Of a DNA stretch of 64,000 nucleotides, positions 8,801-17,559 are shown piece after piece; positions within the stretch are counted from its first letter, which is position 1; each line of letters begins with the position of its first letter. This DNA is from Pseudoalteromonas peptidolytica (GTDB taxonomy: Bacteria > Pseudomonadota > Gammaproteobacteria > Enterobacterales > Alteromonadaceae). Location of the stretch: NCBI RefSeq assembly GCF_012641745.1, contig NZ_WEHZ01000007.1, forward strand, positions 1 to 64,000, written 5' to 3'. The position numbers and the translations under genes were made by a program. Under the pieces are notes generated by a model. That model made no database searches, was not told where the DNA came from, and saw only the letters and a list, made by a program, of their open reading frames with translations.

Positions 8801-9556
8801 TTAAACCGGATTGTCGATATCGATGAACTCAACATCGAGGTTGTATTGCGCTGCTAAGTATTCGCCGAGCGCTTTGGCACCGTAGCGTTCGGTGGCATGA
8901 TGTCCGGCGGCGATAAAGTGTATCTGCTGCTCGTTCGAAGAATGGATCGTTTGTTCTGACGCCTCGCCCGTGAGGTAGGCATCTATACCTTGACTTGCTG
9001 CAAGGTCAATAAAGCTTTGTCCACCACCAGTACACCAAGCAATGGTGTGAATAAGATGCTCGCCAGCGATGTTTAACAGTGGTTTACGGCCAAGTTTTTC
9101 TTCAACAAGTGCTGCAAAATCCGTTGCAGTCATTGGTGTTGTTAGTTTGCCTTTAACAGCGACGCTATTTTTATTCCATGGCTCAAGCGGCCTTTCAATT
9201 TCAAGCCCTAACAATTTACCAAGCTGAGCATTATTGCCAAGTTCCGGATGAACATCCAAAGGAAGGTGGTATGCAAGCAGGTTAATATCATTGGCAAGCA
9301 ACGTTTGTAGCCTACGCTTTTTCATGCCGGTTACACATTGGTCTTCGCCTTTCCAGAAATAACCATGGTGAACCAAAATAGCATCAGCGCCGCGTGCAAC
9401 TGCTGCGTCAATTAAGGCTTGGCTTGCGGTTACACCTGTAACTACTTTTTGGATTTCCGCTTTCCCTTCTACTTGTAGCCCATTTGGACAATAGTCATTT
9501 ATTTGAAAAGGTTTTAGCAGTTCTGTTAATTGGTTCACTAATTTGGTTCGTTTCAT
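8801..9556 (-). CDS. Nif3/YbgI-family dinuclear metal-centre protein
   Basis: Conserved protein of the NIF3 family (also annotated GTP cyclohydrolase 1 type 2), which forms hexameric toroids with two metals. Seen are the metal-binding ILVHHGYFWKGE, the YHLPLDVHPELGNNAQLG motif, and near the end YLTGEASEQTIHSS and AAGHHATERYGAKALGEYL. Length is 251 aa, like E. coli YbgI (247). The physiological role of the family is not settled. It is followed by cmoM after 20 bases. The RND operon upstream ends in its own terminator (9628-9663), so this gene probably has a separate promoter in the interval 9557-9630. Confidence 0.9.
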   Translation of the reverse strand: MKRTKLVNQLTELLKPFQINDYCPNGLQVEGKAEIQKVVTGVTASQALIDAAVARGADAILVHHGYFWKGEDQCVTGMKKRRLQTLLANDINLLAYHLPLDVHPELGNNAQLGKLLGLEIERPLEPWNKNSVAVKGKLTTPMTATDFAALVEEKLGRKPLLNIAGEHLIHTIAWCTGGGQSFIDLAASQGIDAYLTGEASEQTIHSSNEQQIHFIAAGHHATERYGAKALGEYLAAQYNLDVEFIDIDNPV

Positions 9557-9627
9557 AACACCCCCTAACGGTTAGATGGTGCTAGTTTACCTGTTTTGTG
9601 ATGAGATCAAAATTGAAGGGAAGTAAA

Positions 9628-9663
9628 AGAAAAATGAGCCGCTCATCCTTGAGTGGGCTCATT
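9628..9663 (-). terminator. Rho-independent terminator of the RND operon
   Basis: AATGAGCCGCTCA (9633-9645) pairs with TGAGTGGGCTCATT (9650-9663) with a four-base loop, one wobble and one bulge. Read on the minus strand the stem is followed by TTTTTC and more T-rich sequence. It lies just past the stop of the efflux adaptor. Confidence 0.75.
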
Positions 9664-9683
9664 GGGCTAGTAAACCGGCTTAG

Positions 9684-10757
9684 TTACGGGTTGGTAACTT
9701 CAACATCTTGACCTGTTTGAAGTCGCTCAGCACCACGAATAGCAACCTTATCGCCAGCGCGTAGGCTTTGCGCTTGACGAGGAATAACTTCGACCCATTG
9801 GCCTTTTCCATTGCCAATGGTAACGGGAATTTGCTCGGCTTTATTTTGAGCATCGATTTTAACCACATGAGAGCCTTGTTTTCGCAGTATGAGGGCATCG
9901 CGATCTACCAAGAGCGTCGGCTGTTTACTGCTGAGCGGCACAGTAACATCAACAAGTTGACCGATTGCCCAGCTATGACTTTGCTCAGCGGTAATGGACG
10001 CGCGCACCTCAACAGTTTGTGAGCGTGGATCGGTTGATGGGATCACCGAAGTAATGGTGGCAGTAGTATGTTCAGGGTGTGATAAGTCGCCAGCCTGAAT
10101 GGGCAATTCGATGCCTTGGTGTAAAAACTTAAGGTACTTTACCGGCACATAAAGGCGAGCTTCAAGGTGGTGAATATCTAAAATTGTTACCAGCTCGTCT
10201 GCACGATTAATTTCTCTACCAGCACGTTTGAAACGCTCACTGATCACCCCATTGAATGGGGCGCGAATAGTGGCTCTTGAAAGCTTGTCTTCTATGACGC
10301 GAAGTTCAACTTCTGCCAGTGCAATATCAGACAAGGCCAAATCATGTTTATTCTGTACTTCATCAACCTGGCTTTCTGCGGCGCTACTGGTTTTAGCTAG
10401 CTTTTTTAACCGTGAGAGTTCTTGTTGATATAAGCGTAAATTAATTTTTGCACGCTTGAGTAGCTCGGTCTGCCTTGCCTTGTCAAGCTCTAACGGCAAG
10501 GTGTCCATTCTGACCAGTACTTCGTCTTTGGTTACGGTTGTGCCTGGCTCGACCACATAGAGTAATCTGCCGCTGACGCCAGAAGTGAGGGTCACATCGT
10601 TTTTGCCATATAACGTACCACTTACTTCAATTTCATGGGTTAGTGGCGCTTCGGTCACTGCTTTAGTGCTTACGGGGACAACCGCATAAATTTGTGGCGC
10701 AATAATACAAGTACAAAGTGCCAATGTTTTAACGGTCTGTTTTATTAGGTTCTTCAT
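9684..10757 (-). CDS. RND efflux periplasmic adaptor (membrane fusion protein)
   Basis: Membrane-fusion subunit linking an inner-membrane RND pump to an outer-membrane channel. A signal peptide spans about 1-25 (ending QIYA). The order is lipoyl/barrel-sandwich half (GRLLYVVEPGTTVTKDEVLVRMD), an alpha-helical hairpin with coiled coil (about 85-155), second lipoyl half (ATIRAPFNGVISER) and beta-barrel/membrane-proximal domains. There is no lipobox cysteine in the signal region that looks usable. It lies 28 bases after the permease in the same operon. No outer-membrane factor follows, so a TolC encoded elsewhere is probably used. Confidence 0.92.
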   Translation of the reverse strand: MKNLIKQTVKTLALCTCIIAPQIYAVVPVSTKAVTEAPLTHEIEVSGTLYGKNDVTLTSGVSGRLLYVVEPGTTVTKDEVLVRMDTLPLELDKARQTELLKRAKINLRLYQQELSRLKKLAKTSSAAESQVDEVQNKHDLALSDIALAEVELRVIEDKLSRATIRAPFNGVISERFKRAGREINRADELVTILDIHHLEARLYVPVKYLKFLHQGIELPIQAGDLSHPEHTTATITSVIPSTDPRSQTVEVRASITAEQSHSWAIGQLVDVTVPLSSKQPTLLVDRDALILRKQGSHVVKIDAQNKAEQIPVTIGNGKGQWVEVIPRQAQSLRAGDKVAIRGAERLQTGQDVEVTNP

Positions 10758-10785
10758 GTTATTCTCACTATTTACTGAGCCGCGA

Positions 10786-13700
10786 CTAAGCTAAGGGGGC
10801 TTTGGTTACTTGCTGATTGCCTTGGCAAGGCGGGGTTTTTCGCCCAAGCTGTAACAAGCTTGGCATGAGCACTAAAGTAAATAGCGCGCTGATTGCCATC
10901 CCACCTACGATAACAGTGGCAAGACCACGGTAAATTTCTGAGCCTACACCAGGCATAAGCATTAGTGGCAGCATACCGAACAAACTCGTTAACGTACTTA
11001 AATATACTGGCCGCGCTCTTAGCAGTACCGCTTGCCTTACTGCGGTTTCTCGGTTCATGCCTGAAGCCATGGCAACCCGAGTTTGGTCGACCAATAGAAT
11101 GGCATTATTGACAACCAGCCCAAGCAGAATAATAAAGCCAATCATGGTCAGTAAGTCTAACGATTGGAAGGTAAATAGGTTCAATATATATAGTGCCAGT
11201 ACACCACCGGCAATCGCTAGGGGCATAACTAGTAACACCAGTACGCTATCTTTTGCAGATTTAAATAGAGCTGTCATTAATAGGAATAAAATAAACAGTG
11301 CCAACACAAAGTTGAGCGCCATTTCGGCCATTGCAGAGTTCATCTTCTGGGCGTTTCCGGCCAAAATCACACCGGCGCTATCAGGCATGCTTGCTCTAAC
11401 TTTAGGCATAACTTGCTCAGTCAAAATAGTCTGAACTTGTTGCAAGCTCATGTCAGCTGGTGGAGTGACAACGATGCTTACTGTTCGGCGACCATTTACT
11501 CGCCGTAACTGAGTTGGACCAACAGTACGCTCAATGTTGGCAAGTTCACCAAGCGTTTGAATACCAGAATGTGGAGTTACTATGGGTAATGCCTTCAGCT
11601 CTTCTGGGTTCTTCCATGGAATACCGCGTAAGATGACATTCATACGTTCGTTACCATCAAAGTACTCATTGATAAATAAACCTCCAGTGTAAGCTTGAAC
11701 GGCCTGCGATACATCGCGACGTGTTAACCCCGCTTGCGTGATACGGCGATCGTTTGGTGTAAGCCTTAGCTCTGGCTCAGCCATGTCTAAGCGCGGCTGA
11801 GGCCTAGCTGTTGCTTGTGGCAATGCCTCTTTTACGGCTCCTAACGCAACTTCAGCGCCTGTAATTAAGTCATCCATATTTGGGCCGGTGATATCAATAT
11901 TAATGTCGCGGCCGTCACCACCATTGGCTACCTGGATCATTGAGCCTCGAAAGAAAAAGACTTGCGTATCGGGCAGGTCAACAAAAATTTCCTCTCGCGC
12001 TACTTTCATCAATTCTTCGACACGCTGCGGATCGGCAGAATAAATAAACCCCCCGGCGTTAGAGCCAAAAGCATAAAAGTTAAAATCTTTTATTCCGGGC
12101 TCCTTTGCGCCTTCGTAATATGGCATCAAACGCTTTTTTACTCTCAGTAATAACTCTTCTTCCATAAATTGGACATTACCACCAGGAGGCGTTACTAAAC
12201 TGAAGAAGAAGCCATCTGTTGGTGCTCGGGGCATAAAGTCAGTTTTTGGTAGCATGGTCATTGTTGCAACCACCGAGCCACCAAGTAACACCCCAATCCA
12301 AGTGAGTTGCTTAGTTCGGCTATTGGTCAATTTCATGATGAAGTTCGTGAGTTTTTGCCAGTATTGGTGGTAAGGGTCTGTTTTTATTTCACTGTCAGGC
12401 CAAAGATGGTTGGCAAGCGGAATGAGTGTGATGGCGCAGAGCATGGACGCAATAACCGCAATAGAGAGTGTCAGTGCTAAATCCGAAAACAGCTGGCCTT
12501 CAATACCGGCCATAAAGAGAATAGGTAAAAAGATGGCTACACTTGTAGTCGTTGAAGCAAAGAGCGCGCCAGTCACTTGCGCCGCGCCCTTTAGTGCGGC
12601 CTTTTTACTATCAAACCCCTCGGTGCGAAGCCGTGCTATATTTTCCTGCACTATGATGGCAGCATCTAAAACCAACCCCACAGCAAATGCAAGTCCCGCA
12701 AGAGAGATCACATTAAGGCTACGGTCAAAAATATTAAGTGTGAGAAATGCCACCATCAGGGAAACAGGAATAGTTACCGCTATAACAACAGTCGCTTTAA
12801 TCCCTCTGAAAAATAGCCACAGAATTAAACAAGAAAGCAGCACGCCAAGGCCTAAATTTCCTTTCACTAGTGACAGCGCGTTTCGGATATGCACTGAGGC
12901 GTCAAAGCTCAGTTCGATAGACAGACCATTTTCTGCTAAAGGACCTTGATTTAACTCATTAATAGCTTGGTTTATCTCATCTAACAATGCCACTGTATTG
13001 GCTTCATTTGCTCTTGAAATTCGGATGTAGTAGGCGGGTTTACCGTTGCGCCCACTCATACCTAGACGGTCTGAAAAGGTGCGCTCGACACTGGCAATAT
13101 CCCCCAAATATATGGGTCTATCACCGGAGTAACCAACGCGCATTTGTGCCATACTTGAAAGGTCGTATTGGCCTGTAAATCTGACTGTATATTGGCGTCT
13201 TCCCACATTGGCAAGACCGCCTGAGGTATCCCTAGAACTGGCTAAAACATTACTAATTTGGTTTAGGCTAATGCCCAATGCTGCGGCCTTGTGAGGGTCA
13301 AAAGTAATGCGTAACTCTTTGGGGCGCTCGCTGGCAAGGTCGACTCTGGCAACCCCGGGAATACGGGCAAGTCTCGGCTCGATAAATTCATCTATTTGTT
13401 TTTGAAATTGCGCCATATCGAAGTCGAGACTATCTGAGTGATAGTCTTTGGGCGTGACGAGTAAAGTGGCCGCGGCTTCGCCATTGTTGCCGCCAGCAAA
13501 AACTACAGGGTCAATCGCATCTAAAGGTAATGGCGGAGCTTGATTCAAGCTAGTTAATACGTCCAACATGGCTTGCTGCATATTCGCACCAACAGCGAAG
13601 GTGAGCGTGATAGAACCATTCCCCCGATTAATATTGGTGTTTATCTCAAGTGCGCCTGGGGTATTTTTAACTGCATTTTCTAGCGGTTCAATTATCACTG

Positions 13701-13881
13701 ACTCAATTTCTTCTGGAGCAGCTTGGCGCCATCCAGAAAAAATAGTGATTTGAGGTTGCTCTATATCTGGTGTTAACTGTATGGGGAGCTTAAAAATACT
13801 TAACATTCCAAACAGCATTATAAGTACCAGAATAACAATTACACTCGCTGGATTCTTAAGCGAACTACGTGTTATGTTCAT
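10786..13881 (-). CDS. RND efflux permease
   Basis: Inner-membrane proton-driven exporter of 1031 residues with the twelve-helix RND plan: TM1 near 13-30, a first periplasmic loop, TM2-6 about 335-485, TM7 near 520, a second large loop and TM8-12 at 860-1010. In TM4 the usual Asp-Asp pair is Asp406-Ala407 (GLVLDAAIIVQEN), so only one of the two relay aspartates of AcrB is kept. The TM10 Lys region reads MTALFKSAKDSVL. The adaptor follows in the operon. Substrates cannot be inferred, and no TetR-type regulator is adjacent. Confidence 0.93.
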   Translation of the reverse strand: MNITRSSLKNPASVIVILVLIMLFGMLSIFKLPIQLTPDIEQPQITIFSGWRQAAPEEIESVIIEPLENAVKNTPGALEINTNINRGNGSITLTFAVGANMQQAMLDVLTSLNQAPPLPLDAIDPVVFAGGNNGEAAATLLVTPKDYHSDSLDFDMAQFQKQIDEFIEPRLARIPGVARVDLASERPKELRITFDPHKAAALGISLNQISNVLASSRDTSGGLANVGRRQYTVRFTGQYDLSSMAQMRVGYSGDRPIYLGDIASVERTFSDRLGMSGRNGKPAYYIRISRANEANTVALLDEINQAINELNQGPLAENGLSIELSFDASVHIRNALSLVKGNLGLGVLLSCLILWLFFRGIKATVVIAVTIPVSLMVAFLTLNIFDRSLNVISLAGLAFAVGLVLDAAIIVQENIARLRTEGFDSKKAALKGAAQVTGALFASTTTSVAIFLPILFMAGIEGQLFSDLALTLSIAVIASMLCAITLIPLANHLWPDSEIKTDPYHQYWQKLTNFIMKLTNSRTKQLTWIGVLLGGSVVATMTMLPKTDFMPRAPTDGFFFSLVTPPGGNVQFMEEELLLRVKKRLMPYYEGAKEPGIKDFNFYAFGSNAGGFIYSADPQRVEELMKVAREEIFVDLPDTQVFFFRGSMIQVANGGDGRDINIDITGPNMDDLITGAEVALGAVKEALPQATARPQPRLDMAEPELRLTPNDRRITQAGLTRRDVSQAVQAYTGGLFINEYFDGNERMNVILRGIPWKNPEELKALPIVTPHSGIQTLGELANIERTVGPTQLRRVNGRRTVSIVVTPPADMSLQQVQTILTEQVMPKVRASMPDSAGVILAGNAQKMNSAMAEMALNFVLALFILFLLMTALFKSAKDSVLVLLVMPLAIAGGVLALYILNLFTFQSLDLLTMIGFIILLGLVVNNAILLVDQTRVAMASGMNRETAVRQAVLLRARPVYLSTLTSLFGMLPLMLMPGVGSEIYRGLATVIVGGMAISALFTLVLMPSLLQLGRKTPPCQGNQQVTKAPLA

Positions 13882-14172
13882 TGCTATACTTCCAATCTTG
13901 CTTTTTTTGCATTGTAGTGTGATGTAAAAAAAGTGCCAGTAAAGTAAATCTTACGTTTTTCGAAGTTAGCGTCCAATCGGCGAAAATAAGCGATAAAGTG
14001 CATTCTCGTAATACCTTGTAACGCTTTTTTATAGATTGAAAAACTTTTTGATCTGGAATAAACCCGATAGAACTTTGACTAGCACAGAGCTATTAAGTCG
14101 TTAAACTAGGGCCAGCGCGATCAGCTCTTTGCAATAGTGTTGATTAGTTAATGAAGTATAAAAGGAGAGTTT

Positions 14173-14637
14173 ATGTTTGTAGCGTTAAAATGGGATCATA
14201 TTATTGGTGCACATTTTGTTCAGTGGATAGTAGTGGAATGTGGTGGGATAACGGATAAGTTTGGCCTGCCACAGGCATTACCACCTAGACGTGATGTCGC
14301 TTATTTCACTGATCCACTTTGCGCAGAACAAGATGCGAAGCATTTTGCTGACTATAAAAATGCTCAGCTGGCTAAGCCGATGAGTAAAGCATATTCGCCA
14401 AATTTGAGCGATCATCATGGTTTTTGTCATTATGCGTGGGATCATACCTATTTAGGTGAACTGATAAAACACGCGGTACTATACTGGGAAGACGGCAATC
14501 ATCTCTCACCACAGCCACATCGAAGTGATATTGCGTATTTCACTGATCCTAATAGCAGTGAGGTAGACAGTATCTTTTTTGCGCAGTATAAATTGACGCA
14601 AGCTCGTCAGAATACACCTTCGGAAATGATGTCGTAA
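14173..14637 (+). CDS. Hypothetical protein with internal duplication (YFTDP repeats)
   Basis: 154 residues, unrecognised. Two similar units are visible: residues 7-62 and 89-140. Both begin WDH, both carry R-x-D-(V/I)-AYFTDP (YFTDP at 44-48 and 122-126) and both end FA(D/Q)YK (58-62 and 136-140). A linker with HHGFCHYAWDH joins them. No signal peptide or membrane helix. The start has the good ribosome site AAAGGAGAG before ATG 14173. It is convergent with the NPP1 gene, with a hairpin between. The invariance of the acidic/aromatic motif suggests a small ligand- or protein-binding fold, but no function can be stated. Confidence 0.8.
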   Translation: MFVALKWDHIIGAHFVQWIVVECGGITDKFGLPQALPPRRDVAYFTDPLCAEQDAKHFADYKNAQLAKPMSKAYSPNLSDHHGFCHYAWDHTYLGELIKHAVLYWEDGNHLSPQPHRSDIAYFTDPNSSEVDSIFFAQYKLTQARQNTPSEMMS

Positions 14638-14653
14638 CTGGTATGAGAAGCCT

Positions 14654-14684
14654 CAGGCTAAGTGCTTTTGAAGCACATAGCCTG
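14654..14684. terminator. Hairpin between convergent genes
   Basis: CAGGCTAAGTGCTT (14654-14667) pairs with AAGCACATAGCCTG (14671-14684) around a three-base loop; only one position is out of register. It lies between the stops of the YFTDP protein and the NPP1 gene, where a bidirectional terminator is expected. A T run is lacking. Confidence 0.55.
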
Positions 14685-14703
14685 TGAGATAGTTCAGTGT
14701 AAT

Positions 14704-15498
14704 CTATCTAGAGGCATTAATATCGCTTTGCGTATAGGTAGGGTAACCCTCAGGTTTAAAACGATTTAAATTATTAAGAAAGCGACTATCTTTTACCGGT
14801 AAAGTCGCAGAGCCGTAGTCATATTGATTCAGCTTATCACGTAAGTCTATATTTGAGATGTTGTCGCCAGTCATGTGATACCAACTTATTATCGGAGGGG
14901 TTACAAAGCGGTGATAACCATTTTCAGCAATCTCATTATGCTTGGCAAAACGAAGTGCATGCGTCAGTATGCCATCCTTATGATAGACAATCTTTAAATG
15001 ACCATTTTCAAATGGCAGCTCTTGAGCCGGTTTCGTAAATAGATCGCCATGAGCGCTATAGCTTCCGTGTGTGACTAACCCATCAAGCGTCCACACCGCT
15101 GCATATTCCCAGTCGTGCCGGTGGCCTCCGCCAAAATAGTCAAATACCTGATCTTTCTTAAAATAAAGTGCATAAAAGTGGCCACAATAATCACCGCTTT
15201 CGGTCGTTTTGCAGGCGTAGCGATGTACAGTATTTGAGGTATTTAAAAATTGATTGTCGCGGCAATCGCCAGTGATACGTCCAGAAGTTTTTAACCCCGA
15301 GTTTTGTTCGCCGGTTCGGCTTATCCCAGCACTTGGGAGGCAACCGTCACCATCAAAATCAAATACCGGCTCTGTACCGTTAATGATGTAAGGGGCGGGG
15401 AGTGCTTCATCTAAGGCTATGAAATCATGAGCCTGCGCTATTTGCACGCCAGCAAGCACAATCGCAAGAGATAAAAGAGGTTTATATGGTGTTGTCAT
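14704..15498 (-). CDS. Secreted NPP1/NLP-family protein (necrosis- and ethylene-inducing-like)
   Basis: 264 residues with a signal peptide cleaved near residue 23 (AQA/HD). The defining heptapeptide GHRHDWE is intact at 125-131, where it forms the metal-binding site of the family (PF05630). Cysteines at 53, 79, 96 and 105 fit the disulfide-bearing NLP types. In plant-pathogenic microbes NLPs are membrane-damaging toxins that bind sphingolipids; many family members are not cytotoxic. In this marine-type genome the target is unknown. It is single, convergent with the YFTDP gene, and has no secretion gene beside it. Export through Sec is likely; release from the cell is not shown. Confidence 0.88.
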   Translation of the reverse strand: MTTPYKPLLSLAIVLAGVQIAQAHDFIALDEALPAPYIINGTEPVFDFDGDGCLPSAGISRTGEQNSGLKTSGRITGDCRDNQFLNTSNTVHRYACKTTESGDYCGHFYALYFKKDQVFDYFGGGHRHDWEYAAVWTLDGLVTHGSYSAHGDLFTKPAQELPFENGHLKIVYHKDGILTHALRFAKHNEIAENGYHRFVTPPIISWYHMTGDNISNIDLRDKLNQYDYGSATLPVKDSRFLNNLNRFKPEGYPTYTQSDINASR

Positions 15499-15598
15499 AT
15501 CGCTTTCCTTAATGGGTATAATTGGCGTTAGCAGCCGCTAACGCCGAGATTAGGATCCAAGATTATCGCGGAAGTATGACTTGATTGTATATAATGTG

Positions 15599-15760
15599 TT
15601 AAGTTTTTTGTTCTGGATTTAATTTATTTTTGAAATCAGACTGAACAATCTCAAGTGCAGCGAGCACTTCTTCAGCAGGGATCTCATGCTGTTCAAGCAA
15701 CATGATGAGATCAATGGCGAGCTTTACATGGGTTGGAGCTTGTTCTAACGGAGTACTCAT
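15599..15760 (-). CDS. ybaM: YbaM/DUF2496 family small protein
   Basis: 53-residue protein beginning [19 protein letters not shown] and containing [19 protein letters not shown]. This matches E. coli YbaM (DUF2496) in length and pattern. Function unknown. Its ATG overlaps the stop of the ComFB gene by four bases (15757-15760), so it is translationally coupled and is the last gene of the dinG operon. In E. coli ybaM is next to priC, and here priC is two genes upstream, which supports the assignment. Confidence 0.85.
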   Translation of the reverse strand: MSTPLEQAPTHVKLAIDLIMLLEQHEIPAEEVLAALEIVQSDFKNKLNPEQKT

Positions 15761-16029
15761 TCTTGAAACTGCTTCTTTTTGGCGATTTGGGCAACAGCAA
15801 ATTCGATGGCGACGTCAACTGCCTTTTCCATTTTTTCTCTTTCTGGTTGCGGGAGGTAAAACTCCATATCTACATCATAGCGAATGTAACGTGAAGGCAG
15901 CTGATTTAATACAGTGCAGCAAAAATCAGCCATAACATCTTCATCATAGACTTTATCTAGTTTACGACGAACAATATGCTCAACAACCAGCTTTTCGTAA
16001 TAATTATGTATATCGTCATGTAATTTCAT
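15757..16029 (-). CDS. ComFB-family protein
   Basis: 90 residues of the late-competence ComFB family (PF10719). The opening [13 protein letters not shown] and central [16 protein letters not shown] are typical. Some cyanobacterial ComFB-domain proteins have been reported to bind cyclic di-GMP; whether this one does is unknown. It lies 28 bases after the HDAC-family gene and overlaps ybaM by four bases. No competence genes are in the window, so the family name should not be read as a function. Confidence 0.8.
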   Translation of the reverse strand: MKLHDDIHNYYEKLVVEHIVRRKLDKVYDEDVMADFCCTVLNQLPSRYIRYDVDMEFYLPQPEREKMEKAVDVAIEFAVAQIAKKKQFQE

Positions 16030-16057
16030 ACCGCCTCCTGCACATTCCTTTTTTAGT

Positions 16058-16960
16058 TTATATCATAATAGCGGGGTTACCTAACAAAGCCAAAAAGGTT
16101 TGTTGATGTACATCTATAAGTTGGTCGATGTTTCTTTGATAGCCACCACCGAGCGCGATAGCTAAGGGGATATTTTGTGTAACGGCACAGTCAATTACAA
16201 TTGAATCACGGGTGTATACGCCCTCGAGCGAGATATTGAAGTGGCCTAATTCATCGCCTTGGTAAATATCTGCACCAGCATTATATAAAATAATATCTGG
16301 CTGATGTATACGTGTAGCTAGCGTTATCGCTTCTTGAACAGTTTCAAGGTATTGTTTGTCTTCTGTTCCCACCGGTAATGCAAAGTCTAAATCTGAATTG
16401 GGTTTGATCCTTGGGAAGTTGCTTTCACAGTGAATAGAGCAGGTGACAATATCATCACGCCCTTTGGCTAGGGCTGCGGTGCCGTCACCTTGGTGGACAT
16501 CACAGTCAAAGATCAGCACTTTCTCAGCTTGTTGTTGTGCAATTAAGGTCGCGGCAACAACCCAGTCATTAAAAATGCAAAAACCACTGCCAAACTCACG
16601 ATGTGCATGATGATAGCCGCCACTTAGGTTGGCTGCAATGCCATGCGTTAGTGCATACTCAGCTGCTGCTAAACTGCCACCCAAAGAAATCAAGGTACGC
16701 TCCACAAGTTGTCGGCTCCAAGGAAAGCCCATTCTCTTAATAGCTTTGTCGCTTAGGGTACCTGCTAAAAAGGCATCGACATAACCGCTGTCATGGCAAA
16801 GAAGGAGTGCATCGCGGGTAATTTTTTGCTCAGGCTGCTTGATATGCTCGGCAAACTTGTTGTTATTTAATCGTTGATATAATTTTTGATATTTGCTGAT
16901 TGGGAAGCGGTGATGCTTTGGTAAAGCTAGGGCGCTGTAAATTGGGTGGTAGTAAAGCAT
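16058..16960 (-). CDS. Histone deacetylase-family (arginase-fold) amidohydrolase
   Basis: 300 residues from ATG 16958-16960, whose A overlaps the priC stop (TAATG). A longer frame inside priC is less likely to be the start. The zinc-hydrolase motifs are present: GGYHHAHREFGSGFCIFND with the catalytic histidines, DCDVHQGDGTA with the Asp and His ligands, and YNAGADIYQGDELG with the third Asp; GGGYQ closes the active site. Bacterial members include acetylpolyamine amidohydrolases and acetoin-utilisation proteins, so the substrate is open. It is part of the dinG-ybaM operon. Confidence 0.88.
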   Translation of the reverse strand: MLYYHPIYSALALPKHHRFPISKYQKLYQRLNNNKFAEHIKQPEQKITRDALLLCHDSGYVDAFLAGTLSDKAIKRMGFPWSRQLVERTLISLGGSLAAAEYALTHGIAANLSGGYHHAHREFGSGFCIFNDWVVAATLIAQQQAEKVLIFDCDVHQGDGTAALAKGRDDIVTCSIHCESNFPRIKPNSDLDFALPVGTEDKQYLETVQEAITLATRIHQPDIILYNAGADIYQGDELGHFNISLEGVYTRDSIVIDCAVTQNIPLAIALGGGYQRNIDQLIDVHQQTFLALLGNPAIMI

Positions 16961-17559
16961 TATCGATTTTGACTTTTTTCTACTTCTTGAATTTTTTGCT
17001 CGGTGGCCGTAATGGCTTTTCTGCAACGACCAAGGCGAGCATGGAGGGCTAAAATTTCGGCGTTAAGCTTAGCAGCTTCATTGCCGTTCGCCTTGTCCAT
17101 TTGTAGCCTTCTCAGGTCTATCATTTCTTGTAATCTACGTTCAAACTCATGATTTTGCGAGAGCTCTTGATATAACTCATGAGAGGATTGCATGATTTTT
17201 TGTACGGCTTTTTTATAAACTTTGGCCTTCTTTGGAGTGTTGAGTTTATTTTCTTTGGCCCATACAGGGGTTGATTTTAATACTTTTAACACCGCCTCCA
17301 TCTGCGAACCTATCCGCTCTATTGCAAATGCAAAAGCGTGACGTTGCTCGCTAGGTGGCAGGTGAGTCATTGCTTCTGAGATCTCATCAACATAATCACT
17401 GAGCTTTAAGCTTTTGGTTCGAAACACTCGAGTATCGAATAAGCTCGGTTGCGCCTGCATATAGCGGTTCTTATCAAACCATTTGGCAGCATCAAATTGC
17501 ACGGCTTGTTGCTTCAAGCGGCTAATTTGCTGTTCTAGTTTGATAAGCCCCACACTCAT
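16960..17559 (-). CDS. priC: Primosomal replication protein PriC
   Basis: Replication restart factor that loads DnaB at stalled forks with SSB. Helical, basic protein of 199 residues; E. coli PriC has 175. The N-terminal LEQQISRLKQQAVQFD and FDTRVFRTKSLKLSDYVDEI segments, followed by HAFAFAIERIGSQMEAVL, match the family. The C-terminal part is a coiled coil (about 150-199). It overlaps the TSUP gene upstream by four bases and the HDAC-family gene downstream by one. Confidence 0.85.
   Translation of the reverse strand: MSVGLIKLEQQISRLKQQAVQFDAAKWFDKNRYMQAQPSLFDTRVFRTKSLKLSDYVDEISEAMTHLPPSEQRHAFAFAIERIGSQMEAVLKVLKSTPVWAKENKLNTPKKAKVYKKAVQKIMQSSHELYQELSQNHEFERRLQEMIDLRRLQMDKANGNEAAKLNAEILALHARLGRCRKAITATEQKIQEVEKSQNR

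Noticed and set aside
12410..12949. 179-residue open frame on the plus strand inside the RND permease gene
   Set aside because: Antisense shadow of a clear coding gene; serine/alanine-rich translation with no domain or ribosome site.
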